36,984 nucleotides of DNA from an uncultured Lachnospiraceae bacterium (GTDB taxonomy: Bacteria; Bacillota; Clostridia; Lachnospirales; Lachnospiraceae), in assembly GCA_910577275.1 (NCBI GenBank), contig CAJTMW010000032.1, positions 236 through 37,219 on the forward strand, written 5' to 3'. Shown piece after piece: positions 22,299-30,298 of this stretch. The notes beneath the pieces are model-generated. The model ran no database searches. It saw nothing but the letters and a program-made list of their open reading frames with translations, and was not told the origin of the DNA. The stretch's first letter is position 1. Every line of letters starts with the position of its first letter. Both the position numbers and the translations under genes were made by a program.

Positions 22299-23303
22299 TT
22301 AAATGCACCGTGAGCCGCCCGGCTGCCATATGCGGGAATCATCCAGCGGAAAAAGCAGCGTGAATGAAGTGCCCTGCCCCGGCGTGCTTTCCGCGGTTAT
22401 GACGCCGCCCATCTTTTCCGTAAGCTGGCGCACGATGGAAAGACCAAGCCCGCTGCCTTTTGCCGCTCTCCCCTTATCGCACTTGTACAGCCGCTCAAAG
22501 ATATGCTTCAAATCCTCCTTTTCCATTCCCACGCCGTTGTCCGAAACCTGAATCCTTATATTTTCCCCGCCGCCAGCGTCAGCAGCGCTTTTCTCCCCGC
22601 CGCCATGCGCCGACAGGCTGATTTCGATTTTATCCCCGCGGCCGTGGGCAAGGGCGTTTTGTATCAGATTATTCAATATCCGCATATAGCTGTCCTCGTC
22701 GAGCCTGACCCAAAAAGGCTGTTCGGGAATGTCCACGGCATATTCTATCCCCTTATTCTCGAATACCGGAATCCAGTCAATCAGAATGTTTCTGGTAAGC
22801 TCCGCCGCCTCAAGCCTTCGGATTTCCATGGCAAACTCCCCCGAATTTAATTTAAACCAGTCGAAAAGCACATCGATGTAGTCCTTCAAATCATGGGCCT
22901 TCCGGCGGGCGGTTTCCACATAATCGTCGCGTTCTTTTCCGGTGACAATCCCCTTGCGGGCAGCGTCAAGATAGCCAATCAGCGTGGTAAGGGGCGTCCG
23001 CACGTCATGGGACAGGCTCGTCATAAGCTGCTTATTGGTTTCCTCCGTTTCCCTGAAAGCCGCAAGCCTTTCCTCATAGGACACGATGATATCATTCATC
23101 TCATAGGCAATCTTCGCCGTAAGCTCATGCTCCTGCGCCAGAATACGCCTGTTTCCGTTGCCGCTTCTGACGTCGGCCAGCGCTTCCGCCATTTCATTCA
23201 GCTGTCTTTTCACACGTCGGATAAGGAAAAACGCAAGAAAAAGGGACAATGCGGCAACAATCGCGAGTAGAATGCATAGAAATTTTGGAGAAAGAAACTG
23301 CAT
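22299..23303 (-). CDS. Sensor histidine kinase without a sensory domain
   Basis: A 334-residue kinase with a single N-terminal membrane helix (~7-28) and essentially no extracellular part. A HAMP-like linker (RRVKRQLNEMAEAL) and a coiled coil lead to the H-box with His99 (SLSHDVRTPLTTLIGYL). The N-box is LIQNALAHG, the G1-box VSDNGVGM, the F/G2 boxes FERLYKCDK and KGSGLGLSIV. Kinases of this shape usually read stimulus through their partner ABC transporter. It sits directly between the regulator gene (78 bp upstream) and the exporter operon. Length is normal for the intramembrane-sensing class. Confidence 0.5.
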   Translation of the reverse strand: MQFLSPKFLCILLAIVAALSLFLAFFLIRRVKRQLNEMAEALADVRSGNGNRRILAQEHELTAKIAYEMNDIIVSYEERLAAFRETEETNKQLMTSLSHDVRTPLTTLIGYLDAARKGIVTGKERDDYVETARRKAHDLKDYIDVLFDWFKLNSGEFAMEIRRLEAAELTRNILIDWIPVFENKGIEYAVDIPEQPFWVRLDEDSYMRILNNLIQNALAHGRGDKIEISLSAHGGGEKSAADAGGGENIRIQVSDNGVGMEKEDLKHIFERLYKCDKGRAAKGSGLGLSIVRQLTEKMGGVITAESTPGQGTSFTLLFPLDDSRIWQPGGSRCI

Positions 23304-23381
23304 AGAAACACCTCCATATTTTTACCCTAAAGTCAACAGCCCCGCCGCCAAAGGCGGAGAGGCCAAAAATTCCTTATCCTG

Positions 23382-24074
23382 TCAAACATCCTTATTAAAC
23401 CGATACCCAATCCCTTTCACCGTCTGGATATACTTAGGGCTTCCGGGATTTGCCTCCAGCTTTTTCCGAAGGCGGCTAATGACCGCCATAATGTTGCTGT
23501 CGTCATAGACATATTCCTCCCCCCAGACCGCCTCGTAAATCCGCTGCTTGGTCAGAATCTTTCCCTGATTTTCCGCGCAGAATAAGAGCAGGTCAAACTC
23601 CTTCGGCGGCAGCTCAAAGACGCCCTTTTCCGTGGTGACAAGGCGGGTGTCCATATCGATGGCAAGGCCGTCAAAGGAAAGGAGCTTCGGCGCCCCTTCT
23701 TCCTGATTAAAACGGGTATACCTCCGAATCAGGGAAATGATGCGGGCAATCAACTCGTCCATATCAAAGGGCTTGGTGAGGTAATCGTCGGCTCCCGCAC
23801 GGAGCCCACGAACCTTTGATATGCTGTCGTTTTTGGAGGTAAACATCAGAATCGGCAGACTGCTCTCCTTCCTTATTTGCTCTAAGGTTTCAAAGCCGTC
23901 CATACCCGGCATCATCACGTCCAGTATCACAAGCTGATAAACGCCGCCTTTCAGCCTGGCAAGCCCCTCCCTGCCGCTGTGGCAGAAGTCGGCCTCGATA
24001 TTTTCCGTTAAAACGCTCCGTTTTATCAGAGCGCACAGCTCCCTGTCGTCGTCGATAATCAAAATTTTATTCAT
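23382..24074 (-). CDS. OmpR/PhoB-family response regulator
   Basis: A 230-residue regulator. The receiver domain has acidic DDD at 8-10, phospho-acceptor Asp52 (VILDVMMPGMDG), the MFTSK strand and the TKPF lysine. The winged-helix effector (~130-228) is complete: LSFDGLAIDMDTRLVTTEKG, LPPKEFDLLLFCAENQGKILTKQRIY, and SRLRKKLEANPGSPKYIQTVKGIGYRF. Partner of the kinase next door. The 11-bp-spaced repeats at 22233-22273 are its likely target, so the set RR-HK-ABC would be a self-contained resistance module. Confidence 0.5.
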   Translation of the reverse strand: MNKILIIDDDRELCALIKRSVLTENIEADFCHSGREGLARLKGGVYQLVILDVMMPGMDGFETLEQIRKESSLPILMFTSKNDSISKVRGLRAGADDYLTKPFDMDELIARIISLIRRYTRFNQEEGAPKLLSFDGLAIDMDTRLVTTEKGVFELPPKEFDLLLFCAENQGKILTKQRIYEAVWGEEYVYDDSNIMAVISRLRKKLEANPGSPKYIQTVKGIGYRFNKDV

Positions 24075-24192
24075 GAGATATTCCGCTCCTTTCCGGGTCC
24101 TTCATGCTGTCAGCGCACTGTAAGTCCGTGCCGCAGGCCCGATTTGCCATACCGGAAAAATAATTTTCAAAAAACCCGCTTTCCACATCTGT

Positions 24193-24990
24193 TCACGACC
24201 CGCTGGACTGATAATGCCGAACGCCGAACCGCCAGAGGAGCATACCCGGAATCAGGAAAAGCACGGCAAGTAAAGGCAAAATCATGTAAAGCAGGGACGT
24301 TCGCCGCCCCAAAAGAAAGAGCAGCGGATAATATTGAATCAGCGCATAGGGCACAATAAAAGTGGCAAATAACAGCAGCTTTTCCCCGTAAATCCCCACC
24401 GGGTATTTCCCGAATTCCTTGGCCCCGTCGGTAAACACATTCATAAATTCCAGCCCGTCCAGCGTGAAAAAGCAGATTCCAGCATAAATCAGGAAAAGCC
24501 CTCCGAAAACCGCAACGCCTCCCGTCAGCATAAAAATTACAGTCAGAACCTTTGGAAATGTCCACGTCACGTTACTTTTCACAATTCCGTAGACAAACAT
24601 CACCACCGCCTGAAGCATCCTCCCGATTCTCGCCATTTCAAACCTGCTGCCCAATACCTGAAGAATTTCTCCCCGGGGGCGCACCAGCACCCGGTCGAAT
24701 TCTCCCCTTCTCACCATACCGGGAAACATGTCAAATCCCCTTGCAAACATTTCCGCCAGGGAAAATTCCAGTAAAACAATGCCGTAGCACAATAAGACCT
24801 CGCTGTAGGAAAATCCGTCCACCTTCGAAAATCTCTGAAACATGAAAAAGATTCCGAGGAACACATTGAAGGACACCAGAAACTGTCCAATCACCGACAG
24901 CAGAAAGGAGGTCTTATACTGCATCACGCTCCGCACATTCATTGATACATAATGCCGGTAAAGCTTTATAAACGATACTTTATTTTTCAT
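24193..24990 (-). CDS. ABC-2 permease of a COG3694-like exporter
   Basis: Start at the second ATG of ATGAAGATG (ends 24990), which has GAGGAGG 6 nt upstream. A 265-residue membrane protein with six membrane segments. MFPGMVRRGEFDRVLVRPRGEILQVLGSRFE, with its R-G-x-FD-x-x-L-x-R-P motif, is the fingerprint of the ABC2_membrane_6 permease family. Together with the permease at 25065 and the ATPase at 25880 it forms the conserved trio COG4586/COG4587/COG3694. The substrate of these exporters is generally unknown. Last gene of the operon. Confidence 0.5.
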   Translation of the reverse strand: MKNKVSFIKLYRHYVSMNVRSVMQYKTSFLLSVIGQFLVSFNVFLGIFFMFQRFSKVDGFSYSEVLLCYGIVLLEFSLAEMFARGFDMFPGMVRRGEFDRVLVRPRGEILQVLGSRFEMARIGRMLQAVVMFVYGIVKSNVTWTFPKVLTVIFMLTGGVAVFGGLFLIYAGICFFTLDGLEFMNVFTDGAKEFGKYPVGIYGEKLLLFATFIVPYALIQYYPLLFLLGRRTSLLYMILPLLAVLFLIPGMLLWRFGVRHYQSSGS

Positions 24991-25064
24991 CTTCATCCTC
25001 CTCGCGGCGCGCCGCAAACCGGAGCTTTCCCGCGAATTCATCGGCCGGAAAGCGTCCCTTATCC

Positions 25065-25865
25065 CTATCCCCCCTGCACGATAATTTTCTTTTCCACCAG
25101 ACGGTAAAGTATCTTTCCAAATCCCGTTACCGCTACCAGCCAGAATAACTGTAAAAGTAGCGCCCTTCCCGCCTCGCCCCCGCTCATGCTCCCGCTGTAG
25201 ATGCGCAGCGCCACGTTCTGCATGGCGGCAAAGGGCAGAAGCTCCATCACCGCCCTCATCTTATCAGGGAAAAAGGGCAGCGGAATCACCCCGCCCGCCA
25301 GAAATTCCGTCCCCGAAATAAACAGCATACGAAGCCCCTCCGGCGATATGGTAAAAAACGTCAGCATGTAGATAAGCATGCAAAAAGACACCGTCACCAA
25401 AAGCCCCAGCACCATTGCAAGAAGAAACATTACAAAGCACGGCAGACTCGCCGGGGCCGCAATCCCGTAGGGCTTTGGCAGAAAAGCCGCCACCGCCAGA
25501 ATAGGGAAGCACCGAAGCGCTGCCCTTGCAAGCCGGTTTGCAGCGTTCCTTGCAAACCACATATTATAAATGCTGACCGGCCTGCACAGCTCATAAGCCA
25601 CGTCGCCGTTTATAATCATGGGGAAAATCTCATTGTCCATCATCCATGCCGCAAAGAGAGCCAGAAAGGCCTGCTGCAGCCAGATGTAAGAGACAGTCGC
25701 CTGAAAACTCATGGGAAAAGAAGCGGCGTCCGCCCGGTAAAAGGCTTTGAATATCATAATTTCCATAAAGCCCCATGCAAATTGTGTGACGATTCCGGCT
25801 AACGCAGCCGTCCGGTACTGCAGCCCCGTGGCAAAGCGCAGCCGGAAAAATGACAGATATTTCAC
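25065..25865 (-). CDS. ABC-2 permease of a COG4587-like exporter
   Basis: A 266-residue membrane protein with six membrane segments. The fingerprint MIINGDVAYELCRPVSIYNMWFAR (G-D-V-A-Y-E-L-C-R-P in place of the G-x-FD-x-x-L-x-R-P of its sister) places it in the companion permease family. It lies 14 bp after the ATPase gene and 74 bp before its partner permease, so it is the second gene of the operon. Confidence 0.5.
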   Translation of the reverse strand: MKYLSFFRLRFATGLQYRTAALAGIVTQFAWGFMEIMIFKAFYRADAASFPMSFQATVSYIWLQQAFLALFAAWMMDNEIFPMIINGDVAYELCRPVSIYNMWFARNAANRLARAALRCFPILAVAAFLPKPYGIAAPASLPCFVMFLLAMVLGLLVTVSFCMLIYMLTFFTISPEGLRMLFISGTEFLAGGVIPLPFFPDKMRAVMELLPFAAMQNVALRIYSGSMSGGEAGRALLLQLFWLVAVTGFGKILYRLVEKKIIVQGG

Positions 25866-25879
25866 AGCCCGTCCCTCCC

Positions 25880-26668
25880 TTAAATATCGTAGGAGCGGTA
25901 CAGCTCCGCCACCGTCTCGTCAATATCCGCGTTTCCCTTTTTGATATCCGCAAGGCTTCCGTCCATCAAAATCCGCCCTTTTCCAATCAGAATGATTCTG
26001 CTGGCAAGGGCTTCTATGTCCTGCATGTCATGGGTCGTCAAAATCACGGTAGTCCCATGGGTCTTATTTTGCTTTAAAATGAAATCCCGCACCGCAAGCT
26101 TGGAAACCGCGTCCAGCCCTATGGTGGGCTCGTCCAGAAACAGTATCCTCGGGCCGTGCAGGAGGGAAGCCGCAATTTCGCACCGCATTCTCTGCCCCAG
26201 GGACAACTGCCTTGCCGGCGTGCGCAAAAGCTCCTCCAGATTTAAAAGCTGCGTCAGCTCCTCGAGGCTGCGCCTGTACGTCGATTGGGAAATAGAATAA
26301 ATATCCTTCAGCAATTCAAAGGAATCAATGACCGGAACATCCCACCAGAGCTGGGAACGCTGCCCGAACACCACGCCAATCTGCCTTACATGCTCGATTC
26401 TGTCTTTACAGGGAATCCTCCCATCCACAAGAACCGTTCCGCCATCCGGTGTCAATATTCCGCTGAGAATTTTGATTGTAGAGCTTTTCCCCGCTCCGTT
26501 GGGTCCGATATAGCCCACCATCTCTCCGTCGTTTATGGTAAAGCTGACATCGTTTAAGGCGGCAATCACCTCATATTCCCGATGAAAAAGCGATTTGCAC
26601 GCCTCCTTGAATCCTGCGTTTCTCTTTGCAATCCTGTATGATTTGCACACATGCTCCATCATAATCAT
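25880..26668 (-). CDS. ABC transporter ATPase, COG4586-like
   Basis: A 262-residue ATPase. Walker A GPNGAGKSS, Q-loop VVFGQRSQLWWDVP, signature LSLGQRMRCEIAASLL, Walker B ILFLDEPTIGLD and H-loop TTHD are all present. The family marks are the N-terminal YRIAKRNAGFKEACKSLF segment before the first core strand and the WWD after the Q-loop. It is first in a three-gene operon with two ABC2_membrane_6-type permeases. Relatives are annotated as daunorubicin/viologen-like exporters, but substrates are mostly untested. Confidence 0.5.
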   Translation of the reverse strand: MIMMEHVCKSYRIAKRNAGFKEACKSLFHREYEVIAALNDVSFTINDGEMVGYIGPNGAGKSSTIKILSGILTPDGGTVLVDGRIPCKDRIEHVRQIGVVFGQRSQLWWDVPVIDSFELLKDIYSISQSTYRRSLEELTQLLNLEELLRTPARQLSLGQRMRCEIAASLLHGPRILFLDEPTIGLDAVSKLAVRDFILKQNKTHGTTVILTTHDMQDIEALASRIILIGKGRILMDGSLADIKKGNADIDETVAELYRSYDI

Positions 26669-26759
26669 TCCTGCTTCCTCCCGGTAGTTATACTTTCATA
26701 TCTTGCCAGGCTGGTCCGGCTTTCAAATTTTAACACAGAATTTTCTCATAATCAATCTT

Positions 26760-27455
26760 TTATCCCCTGCAAAGCCCGCCTTTCTTATATAAAAGCATAA
26801 ACAGGCCGCCAAATACAATCATATTTGCGGCGACAATCATCACGCTCCGCACATAATTCTCTCCCAATCCGTTAAACAGCAGGCTTATCTGCTGGGAATA
26901 GGTAATCTCCGCTATCTTTTTTATGGTTTCATTAAACATGGAAAGCATGGGGAGAAATGAAAAAATCATCATCACAGGGACGGTGACGGAGGTTGCCGCC
27001 ATCTGATTTGCGGTCCCCACTCCTATAGCCGCGCCGAGAACCATAGACGCCAGAATCCCTACCGCCATGATAAGCAAAAACAGCCCCTTTTCCCGGAAGC
27101 CCTCACGCCCCGACAAAGCGCAGAAAAACGCCGCCCCTGCCATACACGCCAGAAACACGTAGCCGCCGATGCCCGCAAGATACTGCCCCGGCGTCACATC
27201 CGCCATCATCAGCACACGAAGGGTATTCTTTTCCTTTTCCTCGGAGATAATCGCGGATACGGCCACAAGGGGCGCCATTCCGACATACATCACACTGAAC
27301 ATATTCACAAAAAAATCAGACGGCATCCCCTCTATTTTCACCGACTTCGTCATGATAAACGCCATCGCCGGAAACATCACAAACTGAATCAGAACCGCCT
27401 TGTTTTTCAGCGTGTCCTTTATCTGCTTTTTCAGAATGATAAATATGTTGTTCAT
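26760..27455 (-). CDS. ABC-2 permease of the LytTR-DUF3021 operon
   Basis: Start at the ATG ending at 27455, which overlaps the ATPase stop as TAATG; SD is GGAGG 11 nt upstream. A 231-residue protein with about six membrane segments and the ABC-2 features KKQIKDTLKNKAVLIQFVMFPAMAFIMT and EEKEKNTLRVLMMADVTPGQYL (E-K-E-x-x-T-L-x-x-L-x-x-x-x-x-x). Last gene of a four-gene operon with the ATPase, DUF3021 and LytTR genes; a 90-bp gap separates it from the next operon. The substrate is unknown. Confidence 0.5.
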   Translation of the reverse strand: MNNIFIILKKQIKDTLKNKAVLIQFVMFPAMAFIMTKSVKIEGMPSDFFVNMFSVMYVGMAPLVAVSAIISEEKEKNTLRVLMMADVTPGQYLAGIGGYVFLACMAGAAFFCALSGREGFREKGLFLLIMAVGILASMVLGAAIGVGTANQMAATSVTVPVMMIFSFLPMLSMFNETIKKIAEITYSQQISLLFNGLGENYVRSVMIVAANMIVFGGLFMLLYKKGGLCRG

Positions 27456-28288
27456 TATTCGCCAAGCCTCCTTCCCGTTATGCCGAGAAACACCTTTTCC
27501 AAATCCGGCTCCGAGGAATGGAGGCTCACGATTGCCTCCTCGCCAAGCCACCTCCCCAGAATCCCCGCGCTTTCACCGGCGTTCTTTATGGTATGTACCT
27601 CCCCGTTTTTCAAAACCACCTCGATTTTGTTTTCAGAATTATACTTCCGGCAGATTTCCTTCGGGACGCCGTTTTCCACCAGCCGCCCTTCATTTAAAAG
27701 AAGCACCCTGTCACAGAGCTTCTCCGCCTCATGCATATTGTGAGTGGTCAGAAAAATTGTGGTTCCGGCGCTCTTTTCCTCCAGCATCATTTCATGGATT
27801 TTTTCCGTGGTGGCGGGGTCAAGGCCGGAGGTGGGCTCATCCAGATACAGAACATCGCACTCCTTCAAAAGCGCCCGGCAGAAATTCACCCGGCTGCGCA
27901 TTCCTTTCGACAGCTTCCCCACCGCCGTCTTTTTCTCCTTTATCATCTCCGCCTTTTTAAGGAGCACGTCAATCCGCTCCCCGGACGCCCGGTAAATCCC
28001 GGCAAAAATTTTCAGGTTTTCATAGACGGACAGCCGCTCGTAAAGGCCGAAGCTGTCCATCATAATCCCCGCCCGGCTCCGGTTCCCCGTACTGCCGTCT
28101 ATTGTTATCTTCCCGGCGTCCGGCTTAAGCTGTCCGGTTAAAAGATTTACCAGCGTGGTTTTTCCCGCGCCGGACGGCCCTAAAAGGCCGGTAATCTCCC
28201 CCTTTGCCGCCTGAAAGGAAATGTCATCCAGAACCCTTTTCTCCCCGAAGGAGTGCGATAAGCCGCTTACTTCAATAAATGCTTTCAC
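27455..28288 (-). CDS. ABC transporter ATPase of the LytTR-DUF3021 operon
   Basis: A 277-residue ATPase. Walker A GPSGAGKTT, a Q-loop region written IMMDSFGLYERLSVYEN (Asp in place of Gln), signature LSKGMRSRVNFCRALL, Walker B VLYLDEPTSGLD and H-loop TTHN. The signature LSKGM is typical of the CcmA/DrrA-like exporter branch. It overlaps the DUF3021 gene by four bases upstream and the permease gene by one base downstream, so translation of all three is coupled. Confidence 0.5.
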   Translation of the reverse strand: MKAFIEVSGLSHSFGEKRVLDDISFQAAKGEITGLLGPSGAGKTTLVNLLTGQLKPDAGKITIDGSTGNRSRAGIMMDSFGLYERLSVYENLKIFAGIYRASGERIDVLLKKAEMIKEKKTAVGKLSKGMRSRVNFCRALLKECDVLYLDEPTSGLDPATTEKIHEMMLEEKSAGTTIFLTTHNMHEAEKLCDRVLLLNEGRLVENGVPKEICRKYNSENKIEVVLKNGEVHTIKNAGESAGILGRWLGEEAIVSLHSSEPDLEKVFLGITGRRLGE

Positions 28289-28773
28289 TTTTCCTCTCCC
28301 TTCTCCTGCTTTTTCTTTAAATTCTCCAGGCCGTCCTTAAGCCGCCTGTTTTCCACCCTTTCCCTGTAAGCCGATACCGCCGCGCTGGTGACGAAACAAA
28401 TCCCGAAGCAGATGAGAAAGGCAATCCACCCCTCCGCCTCGTCCACGGGAAACCACCCGAACAGACAGGAAAAAACGCCGATTAAGACAATCACCGCCGC
28501 CAGCATCCCCACAGTTCTTCCCGTAACGGACATTTTTTTCAGAAGGACGTCTGTAAAAAACACGAAACGCAGAGCCGTCACACAGATGCTTGTGAGAAGA
28601 TACTGAAAAACAGTCTCCACGGGAATCCCGCCGCTCCCTAACCGGAACATGGTGGATTCTCCCGCCGCCTCCTCTCCCAACAGGGTACAGATAATGCCGA
28701 TTACAAAAATCGTTATTCCAAAAATTGTAAAGACCTGCGTCAGATAATCCAATAAATGCTTTCTTTCCTCCAT
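28285..28773 (-). CDS. DUF3021 membrane protein, probable LytTR-regulator inhibitor
   Basis: Start at the ATG ending at 28773 (GGAGG 7 nt upstream). A 162-residue protein with four membrane segments (~15-40, ~60-80, ~88-108, ~115-140) and a basic cytoplasmic tail (RERVENRRLKDGLENLKKK). Proteins of this family are regularly paired with a lone LytTR regulator; in streptococcal LytTR regulatory systems (BrsRM) such a membrane partner holds the regulator inactive. It sits directly behind the LytTR gene and before the ATPase, so it may sense the transporter's substrate. The function here is by analogy. Confidence 0.5.
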   Translation of the reverse strand: MEERKHLLDYLTQVFTIFGITIFVIGIICTLLGEEAAGESTMFRLGSGGIPVETVFQYLLTSICVTALRFVFFTDVLLKKMSVTGRTVGMLAAVIVLIGVFSCLFGWFPVDEAEGWIAFLICFGICFVTSAAVSAYRERVENRRLKDGLENLKKKQEKGEEK

Positions 28774-28804
28774 CGCCTTGCCTCCGTTTCTATTACATTC
28801 CCGC

Positions 28805-29305
28805 CTAATCCGCTTTTCCCTTCGTATCCAGCAGCTTCCTGATGGCATCTGCGTACTGCCTGGATGCGATTAGCTGTTCTCCATTGTTTAAGGTAATTAA
28901 AAGCCGTCTGTTAATGTACGTCCTTATGGATTTGATGTTTTTCAGGTTTACAATGGCGGACTTGCTGATGCGCACAAAAAGATACTCCTTAAGCTGCTCC
29001 TCCAGCTCATACAGCCGGCTGTCGGACTCGCAGGTCTCCTTTTCCGTGTAGACAAAGCATTTTCTGTCCACCGATTCTATATATAAAACCGCGTCCAGAC
29101 TAAGGGACGTGATGTTTCCCTCGCAGGTCACCACAATCTGTCTGTCCACAATTTTAAGCGCTGCAATTAATTTATTGATATAGGGCGTTCTCTCCCGGCA
29201 CCTTATGGTGATAACGGTTTCGGGAATGTCCTCCCCGGTTTCCACATGAACCTGCAAACGAGGCACCTCCTGTCGCTTTTCTCTTTCTTTTTCTATTTTA
29301 TCCAA
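28805..29305 (-). CDS. LytTR DNA-binding regulator without receiver domain
   Basis: A 166-residue protein. The first ~55 residues are a free extension (QEVPRLQVHVETGEDIPETV); the LytTR domain fills ~60-160: ITSLSLDAVLYIESVDRKCFVYT, then KEYLFVRISKSAIVNLKNIKSIRTYINRRLLITLNNGEQLIASRQY. There is no receiver domain and no kinase. The start is TTG (29303-29305) with GAGGTG 6 nt upstream. It heads the operon with DUF3021 and an ABC exporter, the layout of LytTR regulatory systems. It may act on its own promoter in the 300-bp gap upstream. Confidence 0.5.
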   Translation of the reverse strand: MDKIEKEREKRQEVPRLQVHVETGEDIPETVITIRCRERTPYINKLIAALKIVDRQIVVTCEGNITSLSLDAVLYIESVDRKCFVYTEKETCESDSRLYELEEQLKEYLFVRISKSAIVNLKNIKSIRTYINRRLLITLNNGEQLIASRQYADAIRKLLDTKGKAD

Positions 29306-29496
29306 AAGAACACCTCATACAAGAGGCCGGAACATATTCTGCCGTTTTGGGGTGGTAAGATGCCATAACCTGTCATTGTCATTGTCATCGCCTCCCGCTC
29401 TGTCTTAAACACATTCGGCGTACCCACATCCGGGCAGGCAGACACCGCTGTTCCCACAATACGAAATTCCCCGTAATCCAGCGTTTTCAATATCAT
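29293..29496 (-). CDS. Possible small protein overlapping the LytTR start
   Basis: An ATG-started frame of 67 residues (start ATG 29494-29496) runs into the LytTR gene, ending 10 nt past the LytTR start. It contains GEFRIVGTAVSACPDVGTP, a run of three ACA/ATG hexamers (MTMTMT) and GYGILPPQNGRICSGLLYEVFF. The sequence does not look random, but there is no clear SD and no recognised family. It could be a leader peptide, a repeat-derived sequence or nothing. Apart from this, the 29306-29613 gap holds only the MarR promoter region. Confidence 0.5.
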   Translation of the reverse strand: MILKTLDYGEFRIVGTAVSACPDVGTPNVFKTEREAMTMTMTGYGILPPQNGRICSGLLYEVFFWIK

Positions 29497-29528
29497 TACA
29501 GTAAAAAACAAATTCCCAAAAAATTTTA

Positions 29529-29596
29529 TACAGGTACCCTTGACAAATTTAATCGAGTGTGTATAATAATAACCGTAATGTACAAGTACCTGTACA
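29529..29596 (+). promoter_or_regulatory. MarR-operon promoter with flanking palindromic half-sites
   Basis: TTGACA (29540-29545), 16 nt, TATAAT (29562-29567): both hexamers perfect. Downstream at 29579-29596 lies TGTACA-N6-TGTACA, an inverted repeat. Upstream at 29529-29537 TACAGGTAC repeats the inverted core of the downstream site. These are likely binding sites of the MarR protein, which would close the promoter. Confidence 0.5.
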
Positions 29597-29613
29597 AAAT
29601 AAGGAGGCGCAAT

Positions 29614-30273
29614 ATGGACGATATCTATACAGCTATTTATGAGAAGCTGTCCACGCTGCAATGGCTCATGAAACGCCGTCAGATGTTCAGCCAGGCGGAA
29701 TCCGGGACATTTGCCGACTCAACAAGAGGTCAGGGGCGTATCCTTGCCATGTTGAAAATCCAGCCGGAAATTGCTACAAAGGATTTGGCTTATCTGCTGG
29801 GCATCCGCCAGCAATCGCTGAATGAGTTGTTGAACAAGTTGGAAAAAAACGGCTATGTGGAGCGTAAGCCATCCGAGAAAGACAGGCGGGTCATGGTTGT
29901 GCATTTGACAGAAAAAGGGAAAGAAGCCCAGGAACCGGAAACAAATTATCAGGAGTTCCTCGGCTGCCTGTCGGCGGAAGAATTGCAGCAATTCGGAGAA
30001 TATTTGGACAGGATTATTGCCGCTTTCCGAACGGGAACCGGCGGAGGCGAGGACGAGGACACAATGGCAGACTGGATGGACAAAGCCCGGGAACGTATGG
30101 GCGATGAACATTTTGAGCAGTTGATGTCCATGCGTGAACGAGCCTTTGGCTCCTTTGGACGAGGAGCAAAGCCGGATAATATACCGGGTGCGGAGCGCTT
30201 CTCTCCCGATTACGACGGGCCTGTGCCAGACAGAGGCGGATTTGGCTTCTTTGGCGGCGGAGAAAGAAAATAG
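29614..30273 (+). CDS. MarR-family transcriptional regulator with Gly/Phe-rich tail
   Basis: Start at ATG 29614 (AAGGAGG, 6 nt). A 219-residue protein. The winged helix-turn-helix is clear: GQGRILAMLKIQPEIATKDLAYLLGIRQQSLNELLNKLEKNGYVERKPSEKDRRVMVVHLTEKG, including the DxR wing. The last ~75 residues are a low-complexity tail with FGSFGRGAKP and GGFGFFGGG, unusual for MarR but seen in some Clostridia. The palindrome at 29579-29596 suggests autorepression. It heads an operon of two ABC exporters; most such MarR proteins release DNA when a drug binds. The ligand is unknown. Confidence 0.5.
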   Translation: MDDIYTAIYEKLSTLQWLMKRRQMFSQAESGTFADSTRGQGRILAMLKIQPEIATKDLAYLLGIRQQSLNELLNKLEKNGYVERKPSEKDRRVMVVHLTEKGKEAQEPETNYQEFLGCLSAEELQQFGEYLDRIIAAFRTGTGGGEDEDTMADWMDKARERMGDEHFEQLMSMRERAFGSFGRGAKPDNIPGAERFSPDYDGPVPDRGGFGFFGGGERK

Positions 30274-30298
30274 AATACAGAGAGGCGCCATATTATTT

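Noticed and set aside
23304..23381. Small GC hairpin (CCGCC/GGCGG) between the response regulator and kinase genes.
   Set aside because: Only 5 bp with no T-run directly after it; too weak to call a terminator or attenuator.
24075..24192. Searched the gaps of the LanFEG-like region for a lanthipeptide or other precursor peptide.
   Set aside because: No short Cys/Ser/Thr-rich frame with an SD and no modification enzymes nearby, so the exporter is more likely for resistance than for self-immunity.
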